Shown: positions 1 to 13,650, counted from the first letter of the stretch. The stretch: 64,000 nucleotides of DNA from Ectobius pallidus (GCA_964059195.1 CAXKWD010000006.1:68217073-68281072), one strand, 5' to 3'. Program-made: numbers and translations. The notes: a model not told the origin generated them from the sequence alone.

Positions 1-53
1 TATCCATCGTTTATTTGTATTAATTTCATTTTCTGTTGTAAGTTAATACTTTA

Positions 54-415
54 AGAAAACATCGCGAATATTAATTCACATCATATTTTCTTGCTGGTCA
101 TTTTCAATGCCAGATCGTATAAGGCCTAGGTCTATACAGAAGTAAATATTCCCTGAAAGAAATACAGCAATCCTTTCAAGAAGTAGCCTACGATGATATT
201 CAGATTCGGAAAAAATGTAGCTTAAGTATATTAATTTTATTTTGTGATGCAACACTTTATGAAGAAAATATTGTCATTTTACAGCACGAATATTAATACA
301 TAATCATCATCTTTCTCGTCATCTTCATCCTGAGGCAATAATTAGGCCTAGAGATGTGTAAAGCAAAAAGTATTCCCTGAAAGAATTAGATCTTTGACGA
401 TATTGAGTGTCGGAA
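54..415. repeat. Diverged tandem duplication, unit about 224 bp
   Basis: Two diverged copies follow one another. The first (about 54-215) and second (about 275-415) share, in the same order, a gaatattaat block, an aggccta block, a tattccctgaaagaa block (around 148 and 372) and a cgatattcag/cgatattgag block followed by tcggaaa. The offset is about 221-224 bp. No coding frame is conserved between the copies. The remainder up to about 1,100 is unremarkable AT-rich DNA. Confidence 0.6.
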
Positions 416-1106
416 AGAATCAGGCTGTCAAAGGAATGACCTATGGATAAATAGGCCATGCCTATTATAAGGAACAACTGCAAGCATGCCTTTTTCAGCG
501 TTAAATTGCCCATCATTAGAATTGGGAACAACCATCGAAGCATTCCTTTCTGTGGTAAATTAGCTATAACTTAATTAATGTGTTACGTTTTACGCATTAT
601 GTTGTCAGATTGTGATGGGTGACATTTTTCTCTAATGCACAAGTCTCGAAATCGAAATTACCGTAGTTTATCTCACGTTTTACATTCATTTTAGCAGACA
701 AACAGCAAGCAAGGAAAAGCAGAAAGATAATTCAGCCATTTTGAATAGAATAGCAAGAAGCGCTCCGATTGGTTGCTATTCAATCACGGCCAACTTGATA
801 TAGAGTAAGCACCGTGTCTCCATCTATTGACAAAGTGCTCAACTCATTTATCTGACAATAGCTATTTCTTGAGCAAATTCGCTTTCGGAAATGGGAAGGT
901 GTTTATCGAGTCTATATATGTATAGAACGATTAGCTGTCTAGAAGATATCTGGAGCTTTTATGCAACCGGGCCTCAGAGAAGTAGATTAGCTGATTCGTC
1001 TTAACAGATGTGCAACAAACATATCTAATGTCGCATAATTTCGCAAAATTTCTCATATTTAACCAACGTATCAAATATAAAAAAATTAGCAGCAGTCATA
1101 AGTCAG

Positions 1107-2079
1107 CAACAAATTGTCCAAGTATTTCAAAGTTTGTTGCAATAAAATATTTAAATTGGTTAGGTGTTAAAGTAACAAGCATGTTACACATTAATTCAGT
1201 CACTCCACCTGCTAGTGATTACATCCACTTCTCATCATAGTGGACTGAAGATGGTATAATACATGTACCAAAATCCATATCCAAGATAATTAATAAAGGA
1301 CTCACGAACAACACCCTATTTGCTCGGGAAAAGGTAATCTGCGCCACTTCTACCTTTTCCCCCAACCTGCACGATGTAAACTGCGCCACCGACATATGTA
1401 AACTGCGCCACCGATATTTAAATGGCGTCACAGTCATACCAACGCACTAACATTTTCCCTCCCACTTCTCCAGACTTAGGACTGGCTATGAAATTGCATA
1501 GGTATGGTTTAAAATGTTAGGCTTAGTAGCTTTGTCATTTTAAAGAAATGTTAAAAACAATAACCTAATTTCTTTTGCATGAACGCTTCGCCAATTATAA
1601 AATTGTTAAAAACACTACCCTAATTTTTTTGCATGAGCACTTTGTTCTCAAATGACGCCTACTTAATAAAATCAAAACTGGATGTTTCATTGTTTATATA
1701 TTCTTCTCTCCCATCACCTCATGTGCAAAAAATTGTTGCTGAATAGAAACGAACATTCACATATTAGGTCTGACTTTTGTTTGCCTATAACTACTGCCGC
1801 AACTTACATATCTCCGTGGCGCAGTTTACATATCTGTGTGCCGCAGTTTACATATCTCATTTTTATTCTATTTCAAATTCGGTGTCAACCGTGGCGCAGA
1901 TTACATACACCCATTTGCTCACCCAACATGACAGACAAGAGGATTCCCAAGAGTGAAAGATTTTATTACGTAAGCACCAAAAAAATACCAACGTGTTATA
2001 ATTGTGCTTGATATTTCAACAATTAACTAACTTAGACATTTTATTGCAACAAGCTTTTAAATACTTGGACAAGTGGTTG
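1107..2079. mobile_element. Foldback element with long inverted terminal repeats and nested short repeats
   Basis: The arms are long and inverted: about 1,107-1,195 (beginning caacaaattgtccaagtatt) matches the reverse complement of about 1,990-2,079, including a shared ttgttgcaataaaat block. Inside, a second inverted pair repeats gtaatctgcgccac and gtaaactgcgccac: three copies forward at about 1,334-1,412 and three copies in reverse at about 1,815-1,906. I see no transposase frame, so this is a non-autonomous MITE or foldback. No convincing target-site duplication is visible just outside the arms. The short ORFs crossing it are by-products of the repeats. Confidence 0.65.
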
Positions 2080-4383
2080 TAGATTTATAATTATTGGTGT
2101 TAAGCAGATCATACTCTATCGACTTTAGGTGCTGTTTTTACACAATATAATTGTAGGCCTATAACAGTTTTAACACTATTTGTAAATACGTATTTTAACA
2201 CAGGAATTTTGAAAATATGTTTTTAATTCCAGAATACCAACATTTGAGTACATAATTAACTCTTTTATTACTCAAGAAATCTTGGAAATCTCAATAAATA
2301 TAGTGCCATATTTGAAGTCCTCCTTGGCTTTTGAGGATATAAGACGTAAGTACTCTTATCAATTCGTATTACTGTCTTATAGAGCAATCATGAAATTAAT
2401 CAATTCTAGCTATCTTAGATAGAGTTAGTAGGGAAACTGATGGACTAGTTCTTCAGACAAATAAAAACTATTCAGAGAGTTACTTACACGTTGCATTCAA
2501 CTAAACATCTAAATTTGGTATTGTAAGCTTAGTAAAATATTACATATTATGTTACAAATAATCTGATATATATACCCGGATGTTACTTACTGTCTACCCT
2601 AAGCATGGGTAATACAAAGTTGTCACTTCAAATTCTGATAGAGAACAAGAGACAGTTGTACTCGTAGTTTAATCAATAGGTGCATTGTTCGTCACGCAAG
2701 ACTTAAAGCCTGAATTTTTACAATATATGGCTGGCTTCTAATCACTCTATAAATATTACTTTAACTAAATGTTTTATATACAAGTGTTAACATTCAGTCT
2801 AGGCAATTCGTGTAATTTATTAAAAAACAGAATCATTAGTCGACAGCCGTTTTGATAAAAAAAACGCGAACAATTATATTACCGTGTAAAGTAATAGTAA
2901 AAGTAAGAGAAAATTAACGTTGATATTCGTGTCACATCCCCTATATATATCCCGTAACGTATATATATATATATAATTTTGTTTTTCATCGGCTTTCCGT
3001 TCTCGAGTTAAGTTGTTCAAAGGAAGTGGCGCTAACTTATATGGGCTTGTGGGGCTCAAGCCCACCCAATAATTTCCCGTGTACTGTTAACATAATTATT
3101 TATTGCTATTACTAAAAATCCTGTACCTTTCTTGAATCGCTGTACAATGAAAATAAGGCTATTGCTGATATACACAGTACGATCTCCTACTGTTCCAATT
3201 CACTCACGATCGTTTGAAATCGTTCCTCAGTTCATCCACTTTTTACGACTTTCAGCGCAGTTTTCACAGCCACGGATAAATATTTTTTACAATTTGAAAA
3301 GACTAAAGGAATTTTTGCGTTCAGATAAAAACTTAATAACATTGTTTTTCTAAGTAGGTCTGTATATAAGGAGAGTGCGGTAAAGTCAGAAAATATAAAT
3401 TACTTGATGCTTGAAAAATCACATGAAGGACATTAATGGACAAAGCAATTAAATGTGATACAACCTAAGTCAAGTGTGTGAAGTACAAGACATTGCCGAC
3501 AGGTTAAAAAGAAAAAAGTCAGAGTGAAACAAGCATGTGGAAGGAACAGCATAGGACAATGAACCAGAGGGAAATGTAACTTATAGGGGGCTCTGATATA
3601 TGGAAATAGGAAAATCTTACACTTCTACTGGAATCAAGTATCAGCAGAGAAAAATTACTTCAATATGCAATTAATAAGTACAGATTTTCACAAAAACTGA
3701 TAAAAACACAGTTGTAAGTAATTATCTGAATTAGGGAAAACCTTTCTCTGTATAGTTTTGTGGCACCAAATAGTACAATAGTCCTCCCAACGAAATAACA
3801 ATATTTTAACACAGTTCACAGCATTTAAAAGGACCGTCATAATTATTAGTATCGATACCCCAATCTTCTTTACATAAAGACAGCCGGTCTTCCTAACCAA
3901 ACTATAAACATGTCTGCACTATTACTTACGATAACGAACTAGGCAGGCGTTGTCAAGCCGTAATCACCACAAGAGAAGCCAGTCCAGAGAATCAAATCAC
4001 ATACAGTGAAATATGAAGATACAATAATAAGAAACCGTATAGTTTTACCACTGTCACTACTCAATATTTCACATGAAATATAAATAGAACACAGCTTTAC
4101 ACACTAGAACACTCACTGTCCGCCATTTCAATGGGCTAATGGAAATAAGATTATTTAAATCGATCGATAAAGGCTCGATATACAATAGATACCTTTAGTA
4201 GTAAATGAATCGAACACTATGACAAGAATGGCGCTGGTGGTTTCCAATTTCAATTATTCTGTCTCACACTTGTAAAGTTACAGATTCCATTGTACCTTGT
4301 ACGACTTTGTTGTAACCGAAGTTGTACTCACAGACGAATAGTCCAATACTACAATCTTGTGTTTTAGACAATTTGGAAGATAA
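2080..4383. other. Unannotated AT-rich stretch
   Basis: I find no coding region here. It contains a short (TA)n run at about 2,955-2,975 and one copy of a dispersed repeat at 3,032-3,130. The rest is AT-rich DNA without recognisable structure. Confidence 0.5.
3032..3130. repeat. Dispersed repeat, copy 1 (second copy at 6,121-6,218)
   Basis: Begins aacttatatgggc, passes through a gtgggg(c/t)tcaa block and ends in a ttatt(g)ttattactaaaaatc block. The same order of blocks occurs in direct orientation at 6,121-6,218. The ggttcaaa-like core could be a degenerate tRNA box B, so a decayed SINE is possible but unproven. Confidence 0.5.
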
Positions 4384-4390
4384 ATTAATC

Positions 4391-5812
4391 CAGGGGTGCC
4401 CACAGGGGGGGGGGGGTTAAGACGCAGACTGCGTCATTGAAATTTCTGTGGGGAGCAAAATATTATCATTTTATGAATTTTCTGGGGGGGGGTGTTGAAA
4501 ATTGTTGCAAAATTAGCATTTTATATGTTAAAAATAAAAACGGTAAAGTTTTATAACTTCAAATGGTCTAATCTAACAGTGGATTAGGAAAGGGGGGTCC
4601 AGGGGGTTTGAACCCCCAAAAGTCAAAACCTAAAATTCTATATTTGTATTTTTAAAAAATATTTATTTAATTAAACAAGATTTGTTGGTGTGTCAAATAT
4701 GATATAGCAGTTATTTTCTTTTCATAACATAATGAGTACGCCTATTATGTCCACTGTTCTATGTGTTATTCAACTTTTCTTATAAATAGTAATAAGTACT
4801 ATAACTTAAGTAACAATTTCTTGTTAAAGTTGCCATGTTTTAGAGTATAGTAAACGAATTTGCTAACTAGTTTTTCAGTGCTAAAATAGCGTAAAATTTG
4901 ATTTTCATTAGTTCAACATTTAAAAATTTCCTGGGGGTGGACACCCGACTTAAGTAACATTTTCTTGTTTACTTTGGCATGTCTTAGAATACGGTAGACA
5001 AATTTCCTAACTAGTTTTTGAGTGCTAAAGTAGCGTAAAATGTTATTTTCATTTGTTCAATACTTAAAAATTTTCCGGGGGTGGAGCCCCCACTTAGGTA
5101 ATGATTTCTTATTTACATTGACATGTCTTAGAGTATGGTAAACAAATTTCCTAACTAGTTTTTGAGTGCTAAAATAGACTAAAATATGATTTTCATTAGT
5201 TCAATATTTAAAAATTTCCCGGGGTGGACACCCGACTTAGGTAACAATTTCTTGTTTACATTGGCATGTCATAGAGTATGATAAACAAATTTCCTATCTA
5301 GTTTTTGAGTGCTAAAATAGCGTAAAATGCGATTTTCATTAGTTCAATATTTAAAAATTTTCCGGGGGTGGCCGCCTACTTAGGTAATGATTTCTTATTT
5401 ACATTGGCATGTCTTAGAGTATGGTAAACAAATTTACTAACTAGTTTTTCTGTGCTAAAATAGCGAAAAATGTGATTTTCATTAGTTCAATATTTATAAA
5501 TTTTCTGGGGATGGACCCCCTTTTTGGGGGGGATTCCAAACCCCCCCGGCACTTTCGACCCTCTCCGCAATTATTTTCTGGCTATGTCATTGTTGCACTT
5601 ATTATATTATTAATATAATGTTACAAAGTGGCCCAAGAAGTTAAAGGAAAAAAATTAAATAAATTAAAAAAATAACCCCCCTAGAAACTATCATATGGGC
5701 GCCCTTGTCGACAGCCAATCAGGTTGGGGGTAAGCAATGAAGTTTGGGGGGGGGGTGAGCAATGAAGTTGGGGGGGTGAGTCATGAAGTTTGGGGGGGGG
5801 TGGGCACCCCTG
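4391..5812. mobile_element. Non-autonomous hAT-like DNA transposon carrying a satellite array
   Basis: The ends are inverted repeats: caggggtgccca at 4,391 and its reverse complement tgggcacccctg ending at 5,812. CAGGGGTG-type termini are typical of hAT elements. The flanks are attaatc (4,384-4,390) and attaatc (5,813-5,819), extendable to 8 bp if one terminal C is counted, which fits the 8-bp hAT target duplication. The interior has G-rich runs just inside both ends and a tandem array in the middle, with no transposase frame, so it must be mobilised in trans. Confidence 0.75.
4802..5522. repeat. Tandem array of about five 143-144-bp units inside the hAT-like element
   Basis: The landmark ctaactagttttt (or ctatctag) recurs at 4,863, 5,007, 5,151, 5,294 and 5,437, giving periods of 144, 144, 143 and 143 bp. 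Each unit also carries a G-rich block near gggggtgga, then cttaagtaa or cttaggtaa, then catgtcttagagtat. Units differ by scattered substitutions, so the array is not brand new. Confidence 0.85.
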
Positions 5813-5903
5813 ATTAATCCAAGCAAAAGAGCCCATTCTTCTCACGGGTGATAGGTACGTTCAGTTATCTCCATTTTCTGTAAAAAATTACATTCTCTCA
5901 TAG

Positions 5904-6055
5904 GTAATTTGTGAGGACACCAAGACATTTTATTATATAACTAGCTTGGTACCCGTCTTTCGTACAGGTTAAAAAAAGTAATTTGTATTGAGAGGACACC
6001 AAGACATTTTATTGTATAACTACCTGGTTACCCGTCTTTCGTACAGGTAAAAAAG
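5904..6055. repeat. Two-copy tandem repeat, unit about 75 bp
   Basis: gtaatttgt, ggacaccaagacatttta, tataacta and acccgtctttcgtacaggt follow in the same order twice, starting at 5,904 and again at 5,978. The copies differ at a few positions and a short indel. Confidence 0.75.
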
Positions 6056-6120
6056 TATGGTTCTTAGCGTTACGCGAGAAACACCTCGAGGAAGGAGGAC
6101 ATATTACGACCAGTGACTCC

Positions 6121-6218
6121 AACTTATATGGGCCCGTGGGTTCAAATTCACCCAATACCTAGTATATTATTAACACATTTATTTATTGTTATTACTAAAA
6201 ATCATGTTTCTTTTCCCT
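6121..6218. repeat. Dispersed repeat, copy 2 (first copy at 3,032-3,130)
   Basis: Begins aacttatatgggcccgtggg and continues with caaattcacccaata and a ttattgttattactaaaaatc block. Same orientation and block order as the copy at 3,032-3,130. Confidence 0.5.
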
Positions 6219-9200
6219 GAAACAGGTCTATAGGTACCTTATAGAATCGTGTGGAAACAATGTAAGAATGCTCGTGTTTACTTCCGAATCTCGACAATGT
6301 TCATACATGTTGTAGTTTAAGTAGACATTACAACTGTAAGGTTATGTATTTCTGGCTTGTAGCTTAATATTTTCATTCTTTTTTCGAGATTGAGCGAACA
6401 GTAATACTACAGCGAAATCTCCACCTAAACTTATCTTAGCCATTAGAACAACTTAAAACTTTAAAATCAGTCAGTGATAATCATACTAAACTGATAGTAA
6501 AACCAGGCATTTTATACTTTTCAGCTTCTTTCATATTCATATTTTATTCATTTATTTTTTTCTTAGGTTGCAGAGGTTAATGATATCCTTTCATGTAAAC
6601 CTGCCATTAGAAATAAAAAAAAAAATGCATTTATTAAAACTACGAACGACATGATATACGACAATTTCAAATTAAACACAAACACATACATGTCTTTTTT
6701 ATGGAGAAAAATATGCTACCTTCTTTCCTAGAAACAATTTACCAGTATTAAGAGACTTCATACAACTTAGGTTGTCCAAACCAATCTACATTCAGGAACG
6801 TTTCAATTCTAAACTCGAATTAGGCTATTGTTCAGCTTTAAAAATTGTGTTCAGTAAAGTTATCGTTTTAAATTCACATACATACTATACTTTCTTACTT
6901 TAAAATCTACTTTTTATTATTATATGCTGGATCATTTTGGTCATGACGTTTGTCGACTTGTCTGTTGAAAAAGTCTGATTAAAACATGTTTCCCTTAAAT
7001 AGAATAAAATAATTGTACCATTCCTGGAAGAGCGGGATCTCACCGCTGTTTTATAACCTCAAATATCCCGTTGTTTAATTCAGAGGAGATTCCAACCTCA
7101 TGTTAACCGGTGAACCAAAGATAATTATAATGCAGTGAACTTCATATTACTGGAAACTAGATATCTACTAAAGTCGAGGATAGGCTGGTTTCTCAGAACA
7201 ACTCCTTCCATCGACTACTCCACTTTCCATTTCCCTTACAAGTACTTATGGCTGCGTTTCAATGCACATTCAGTCCCAATGTGAACATTGAAATTATTTA
7301 TCAGAATACTATTATTTCAAAGTTTTACTTTGTATTTAGTTTCGCTTTTTACATTGTGATTCTTGTCATCAAGCATAATTTTTCGTCTTTTGGCTTGAAA
7401 TAGCTATCAGCATTAGTTAAGTTCAAATAAATTACTAGTAAAAGTATCAGCTCTCACGGTAAGACTGTCAATAATATAATAAAATCGGCCCAAGAATTAT
7501 ATAAAATTGGTTGAAATGTATGAAATCCAAAGGGTTCTTTCGAAAGGCACACCATAAGCATACTGCTAATAGGAATATTGATCATCTATACTCAGACTGG
7601 TAAGGAAGATAAAAGAAAGTAATTCATTCACGACTGGAAGGACATTGAAAAGTAAAGGACGCGTATATCCCCCTCTAACAGCTTGTCTGTATTACCTATT
7701 TCTAGCATGATTTTTCTAATTTAAATATCATCAATAAGTACGGTATACTTTCCAAATAAAAAATAATAGCTCGCTAAATGAAGAACACGAAGCTTCTTAG
7801 ATTGTAATGAAATATAAGTTACACTCTTAATTTCTAGTGAAATCTTTGCATATTTTAATTTATTGGATACTGTGCAGTACTCACCGAATTGAGTGTCACT
7901 GTTCCCGCCAGAAGTAGAACACTCTTCTGGAATCTTCTACAGGAATCTGAAATAAAAAATATTTTATATTAATATTGCAACTCAAAAGGTCATACAGTAT
8001 TACAGAAGGCTCTTTATCTCAGCTTTCAAACATAAATAGTCATTGCTATTCAGTGTGAAGTCAACATTGTTTCCAGGGGAACCGTCTGGCTAGAATCGTT
8101 GAAAGATGCGGAAGGTTAAATGAAACGGAACTATTTTAACTGCCACCATCTTGAAACGGATATATATATATATATTTTTTAACAAATATGTTGATTTTAA
8201 TGACATCGTGGAACAATATTCCAAATTAGAAGAAAACTGAACAATACGTTTCATCGTGATTGCGTAACAAACAAATATTCACAGACTGAAGAAATGCCGA
8301 ACTGTCGAGTTAAAGACGATCTCACTTAGCTCGAACATCTGTTAGAAATATTCAACTGATGTGGTATCGTACTGCCACTAGACGATAGTACAATAAGGAC
8401 TTGAACAATTTGAAAATCTTATGTTTAATCTGCCAGAATAAGGATAATAGGACCTTCTTCGAACTCTCCGGGACGTACGTACATAAAGCGCATGTTCTCT
8501 TTTTAAAAATGTTTCGAATATACGTTTTAGCTATCAGTAGGCCTATAAGCATCTCTTACATGAAACGCAAAGACAAATTTTCGAGCCAATTTTTAGAATC
8601 AGCGAATAATGACATCTTTCATATAAAGCGGTAATAAAAATAATAAAAAGTCGTCGCCAATGTTCGTGTCACATCCCAGACTCTAGGATACGATTGTTGT
8701 TCTCAAGCAATGCTTTTCACAGATACATAGACGACAGGCCGACAGGCAAACAAGCAGATAAAATTTTTGTGAAAATTGTATTTTCAGATTGATAGAATGT
8801 TATTATTCTAAAAACCCGTCATCGTCATATTATCGTCAAATCTCTCTTTAAAAAAATCCACTTTTTACAAAGTATTAATTTGGAAGGGTAATATTAACAT
8901 CTATCCTAAAAGAATTAGAGCTATGTTTTCTAAAATGCCACTTACACCTTATAGTGTGTTGCTTACATACAGAAACATAAAACATAAGCACGAAGTATGG
9001 TCACTTACTCCTCGTGTTTCTCGTGTAACCGTGAAAAATAATTTCGTACCCGTACGAAGTACAGGTTACCAGATCATTCTAAACGTGTTACAGTTTAGTC
9101 GTAATTGAGGCTATAGTCTTGTAACTGATCAAAACTCATTTTGCTCTCAAGAGAATTTTATAGGCCGGACGACCAGATTGGGCGGTTGTCATGCTATTTT

Positions 9201-11460
9201 CTACCACATTCCTGAAAATGTGCAATCTAATAATAATTTACTATATTTGTTCGCTATTTTACCAGCCAACCACTTGTAGCTTCCGATGTATACGGTATAT
9301 CTTGTGTAGAATCAGAAGGTTAAAATAGCAATAATAGTTATAATCAAGACTCCAAAGTTAAGAGTATTTAATATGCAAGCAAATATGCTTCATAATCAAT
9401 GTACTATGCTTTATCATTGAAAATAATTTTAATACTTTAATTCCCTATTTATCAGAAGTACATATTACGCAGAAAACATTGTATAAATTACATTACATAA
9501 CCATTTTTAAAATATAAATGCATTATCTTTTAGTAAATTGAAAAGTATGAGTATTTTTCACTGTATCTAAAAGAAAGCAATAAAAAGGAATTTAGCAGTG
9601 AATATATTACCTAATTAATTAATGAACTAGAGTTGGTTTTGAAACATCCACATAATTGTAAATATATGATACGTAAAACATAAAATATATGCTGTCAACA
9701 CGGTGACAAATTAATAACATTTGAACATATCGGTATATCGTAATATGAATCAAATATGATGCATTATTAAACAGATTAACCAAATTTGAAACAATATTCA
9801 AAATAAAATAAACGATATTCTTTCCTTTATATCATGACTTGTGAGTATTTTAACTTTAGTTTATAATAGAGTGCATTTATAAACTTCCGGGCCCTGCTTA
9901 TAACATACAGGACAACGGTAGAGAGTCAATATTGCTTTAGAATTAACGCAATGAGAACACACCACCTCTTTCACAAGTTGAACTCTGAAGAACCCCTACC
10001 CTGCCTTTAGATTCGTGGAAGGAACGATTCATATTCATACCTGAATTTTCAACGGGAGTACTAAGTCCGGTGTGTTTGTGTATAGCCTATATAAACACAA
10101 GTGTGGCACCCATTTAAATAGTGAACCTGTAAAGTGGAATAACGACCAAGAAAAAACTCAAAAGAAATTGAATTCAATATAAAAAGGGAGATTGCTGAGC
10201 ATAGCTATTCAGAATAAATTGCTGTTCAAATCGTAATTTCAGAAGAACTTATCATGATTTATCGGAACAAAGCTTAGTACAGTACTCGAGATGATGGAAA
10301 GATGAGGTAGAGAAGAAAGTTGGCAACGACTGGGATTGAACATAGAAAATTCAGTTCGAAGTTAAAATTAAGTGTCGTTCCCACTCGAAGAAAGAAGAGA
10401 AAAAGAAGAGAACACGAAGCTTCCCATGAATAAGATGGCAAAATTCAGATCTGGTAAGGCGATTAAAGAATACACCAAGAGGTCTAAAGTGTATATAGTC
10501 ATGCATGTTTCTGAGGGAAGTATTAGAAAAAGCAATAGAAGTTAAGGTTGGAAGTTAACGCCAGAGATTGGGTGAAATTGCTTGATGGAAAAGGGAGTAC
10601 TTGAGACACACCAGCCATGTAACGCCAGTCTGTGTAGTCAACACTGCGGAATAATGATCGATAACAACCTTTTTCCGATCCGGACTTCAGTTCCATTAAT
10701 CGCCCATTAGAAACGCCCCACTTGCATTCAAGATCGTTTCGGAATAGCAATGCAAACTGAGTGGAAGAGGAGAGCCAAGAAGAAGAAAGAAGATCCAGAA
10801 GATGCCTTTTAGTATGGAGAAAACTTTCTCTCTATCGTACTAAAAATTTACAGATATTGCTTATCCATTTTAAAGAAGTTATGTCAAAAAAGTTATGAAA
10901 GAAGTGGAAAGATGGATGTCCATGGCTAAGAACTCAGGACAGTACTAGTTAAAACAACGCATGTTACATGTTATTGACTATTATTCTGATCATAGAATTA
11001 TGTGATCTCGCATTCTTTTGAAGATGTATTTTATTTCGAAACAACCGTTTATTCTGATAAGTACTCTTAATTTATATCAAATTCTTCTCATACGTTACAT
11101 ACAGACGCTTCCAGCAGACTGCATTTGTGGGTGTTAGTAATAAATCTTAAGTTTGGACGTTCGGGTTGCAGGCATGATAAACCAAACTAGATCGAGTGAT
11201 TGCTGCTTTCATCTGTGAAAATTAGTATTAAGAGAAGAATACATTTGTTGTTCAGATTTCACGGTAAGCTACAGGCAACGGTAACTGTAATTATAAATAA
11301 TCGACAATCTCATGCGATCTTCTTAGAGACTAGATGACAACCACTTACAATACCATTTGTGAAATATTCGAAGTCCACTAGTTAAATTTTGAACAATAAA
11401 CAGGCTTTACGTCTACAAATAAAAGGAAGAAAAAAATGTCGAAGTATTTTATGAAACAAA

Positions 11461-11723
11461 CTATCCGTAGCGCTACATCCCACCCGACCGCTGTGTCATC
11501 TACCATTGGCCAGATGGCAGGATTGGGGCATATGGTCAGCATGAGGAAAACCCCAGCCGTTAATGGTGGCTTCCACGACCGAAGCCACTACTTCTCTATC
11601 AAGAAGCTCCTCAGTTTGAATCACTAGGCTGAGTGCACCCCTGTCTCAGCAAAATCCGAGGGATCGAACCCGGGCTTACAAATTTATAGTCAGCGACACT
11701 AATCCCAAGATCACGCGGTGGTC
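11461..11723 (-). mobile_element. tRNA-derived SINE with 10-bp target-site duplication
   Basis: Read on the minus strand, the head near 11,723 leads to a polymerase III box B, ggttcgatcc, at 11,661-11,670, preceded by a tRNA-like arm (gtaagcccg). The flanks are perfect direct repeats, atgaaacaaa at 11,451-11,460 and 11,724-11,733, as expected for LINE-mediated insertion. The body runs to about 11,461. The 63-codon plus-strand ORF that crosses the left boundary is spurious. Confidence 0.75.
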
Positions 11724-11733
11724 ATGAAACAAA

Positions 11734-13650
11734 TCTAGTTATTTACATTTTTAAAAAAATTTTAGGAATGAAGTAAAGAATATAATAAGTGCTTAAACAT
11801 TACATAACTTTGAAGCATAAGATATTGCTTACCATCAGATTACGGCGTCATGGCTTCTTTAAAGTTATGCCCGATACGTAATTGTTCCAAGCCCTATTAA
11901 GTATGTTGTATTATCTATTTGGAATTGAGTGGAACAAAAGATATTAAGCGGCATTCCACGGTTGGGCAAATAGGCCTAAATTACCTTAAGCAATTTACCC
12001 GTATAATAAGCCTACACGTAGGCATTACGTGTAATGCAAGAACTTGTGTACGCGTAATGTAATAAACTAACATTTAATTGGTTTTAACTTTTAAGATATT
12101 ATTTATTTTATTATTCAGACTGTAAATTTATCAAAGCTTTCATGCACAAAATATTCAGTGCTAATGCAAATTGAATTCAGTCACTATATCACATCTCTTA
12201 AATTGAATTATAGTCACAACTATTCTTTGATCATTAATATACCACATGTAAGTATGCAGTGGTCTTCGAAATATAAGTTTACTTGTTCATTTTTAACGTA
12301 TTGCATCTGCTAAATCAACGAACTCATGTATAACAGCTTGGTTTTATAATTGTCCATCACAGGATTGTTTTATGGATTTAAATATCAACCTTTGGTTTCG
12401 CTAGAATGTCGACAGTACCGTCAACAACAGTAGAATAGCTATTGTTTTCATTTCACATGTAATAAGAAGCGGAGGGTGTGATAATTAGGTTTATACATAA
12501 ACAACCTCCAAATAATTAGTACTGCACTTCAGCAGGTTGAAGTTGTAGTTCTGTAATTGTATGTAAAATTTATAAAACGGAATGAAAATAAAAATTTTAC
12601 GAGGTTTCTTCACGCATTTTACATTTATTGTGTGCTCTTACGCGTATTTGACATGTCATGAAGATAAACTTTCTTTATGCGTCAAGTTCATATCCTGCAT
12701 TTAATGCACATGTAAGACATTTATTCAAGTTTCTAATAGTTCCATGTGATTTTATACATTTTAAACGGAGTGCTCGCAGATACATTATCCAAGATAATCC
12801 AGATCAGAACTTGTATCATCTATGAAAAGTTATTCAAGTATCCGTACAATAAGTGGAGGTACTGTTTTGTAGTTAAGTAATATTCGTCGGTTTCAACATT
12901 TAATAATAGCTTAGTAAACCACTTGAGCCCCAAGAGGCTGTTACAAGGCTTTACAGAATATTATGGAAAGAGGAATATCTTGTATATAGCAAGCATTTAT
13001 AACTTTCAATGTGCCTAAACGAAAATGAATAATTAAGTTAGAACATAGATTCGTGTATATAATTTTAAACGCAGTAGTAGTCTAGTAACATTAGCTTGAT
13101 CCAGACCAAAAGAGTGATTTGTAACTGAAATAGTAAATGTATTTTTGTTAAGTTTAATGTATATATGATTGCTTCACTGTATGTGTAAATAATATTAACT
13201 ACTTAGGCGCGATTGTGGCTTTGCAAGGGAGATGGAATAAGTAAAGAGTGCCATTTCTAAAGGGAGATTATACCAGGTGCGATAAATCTATGCTTATCCA
13301 AGGAACCAAACATCAGCTTCGGAATTACCGATTCAGTATATAAATCATTAATGAAATCGATTAATATTTTATGCGATACATTGCTGAGGTTATAATATAA
13401 GCTGACTGCAGTTACCTAACATTTTGGACAAATACTAAAGTTAGGCCTAAATATGGATACAAACTACGTCAAAATCGCAACAGAACCGTTTAAGAACCAG
13501 ATGTAATGATTAAGAGATACAAAACACGTTTGACAGTATGAATTACAAGATTTCTCTGGAGAATTATATAAAAAAATAAAAACTTTATCAGCCTAAACGT
13601 ACCCCTTAGCGACCTGTAACAGAACAGGTGACATTGGTACGGCTGGCTTA
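11734..13650. other. Unannotated AT-rich stretch
   Basis: No gene, repeat array or paired termini recognised. Only short random ORFs occur. Confidence 0.45.

Larger units (their letters stand above)
5820..11450. other. Long stretch without a recognised gene
   Basis: About 5.6 kb with only short, unsupported ORFs. It contains a two-copy tandem repeat at 5,904-6,055, the second copy of the dispersed repeat at 6,121-6,218 and a short (TA)n tract near 8,160-8,176. Around 10,260-10,440 the plus strand is purine-rich and might be old retroelement sequence, but I could not identify a domain. Confidence 0.45.

Noticed and set aside
4802..5522. Possible CRISPR-like array
   Set aside because: The repeats are head-to-tail 144-bp units without unique spacers, inside a eukaryotic DNA transposon.
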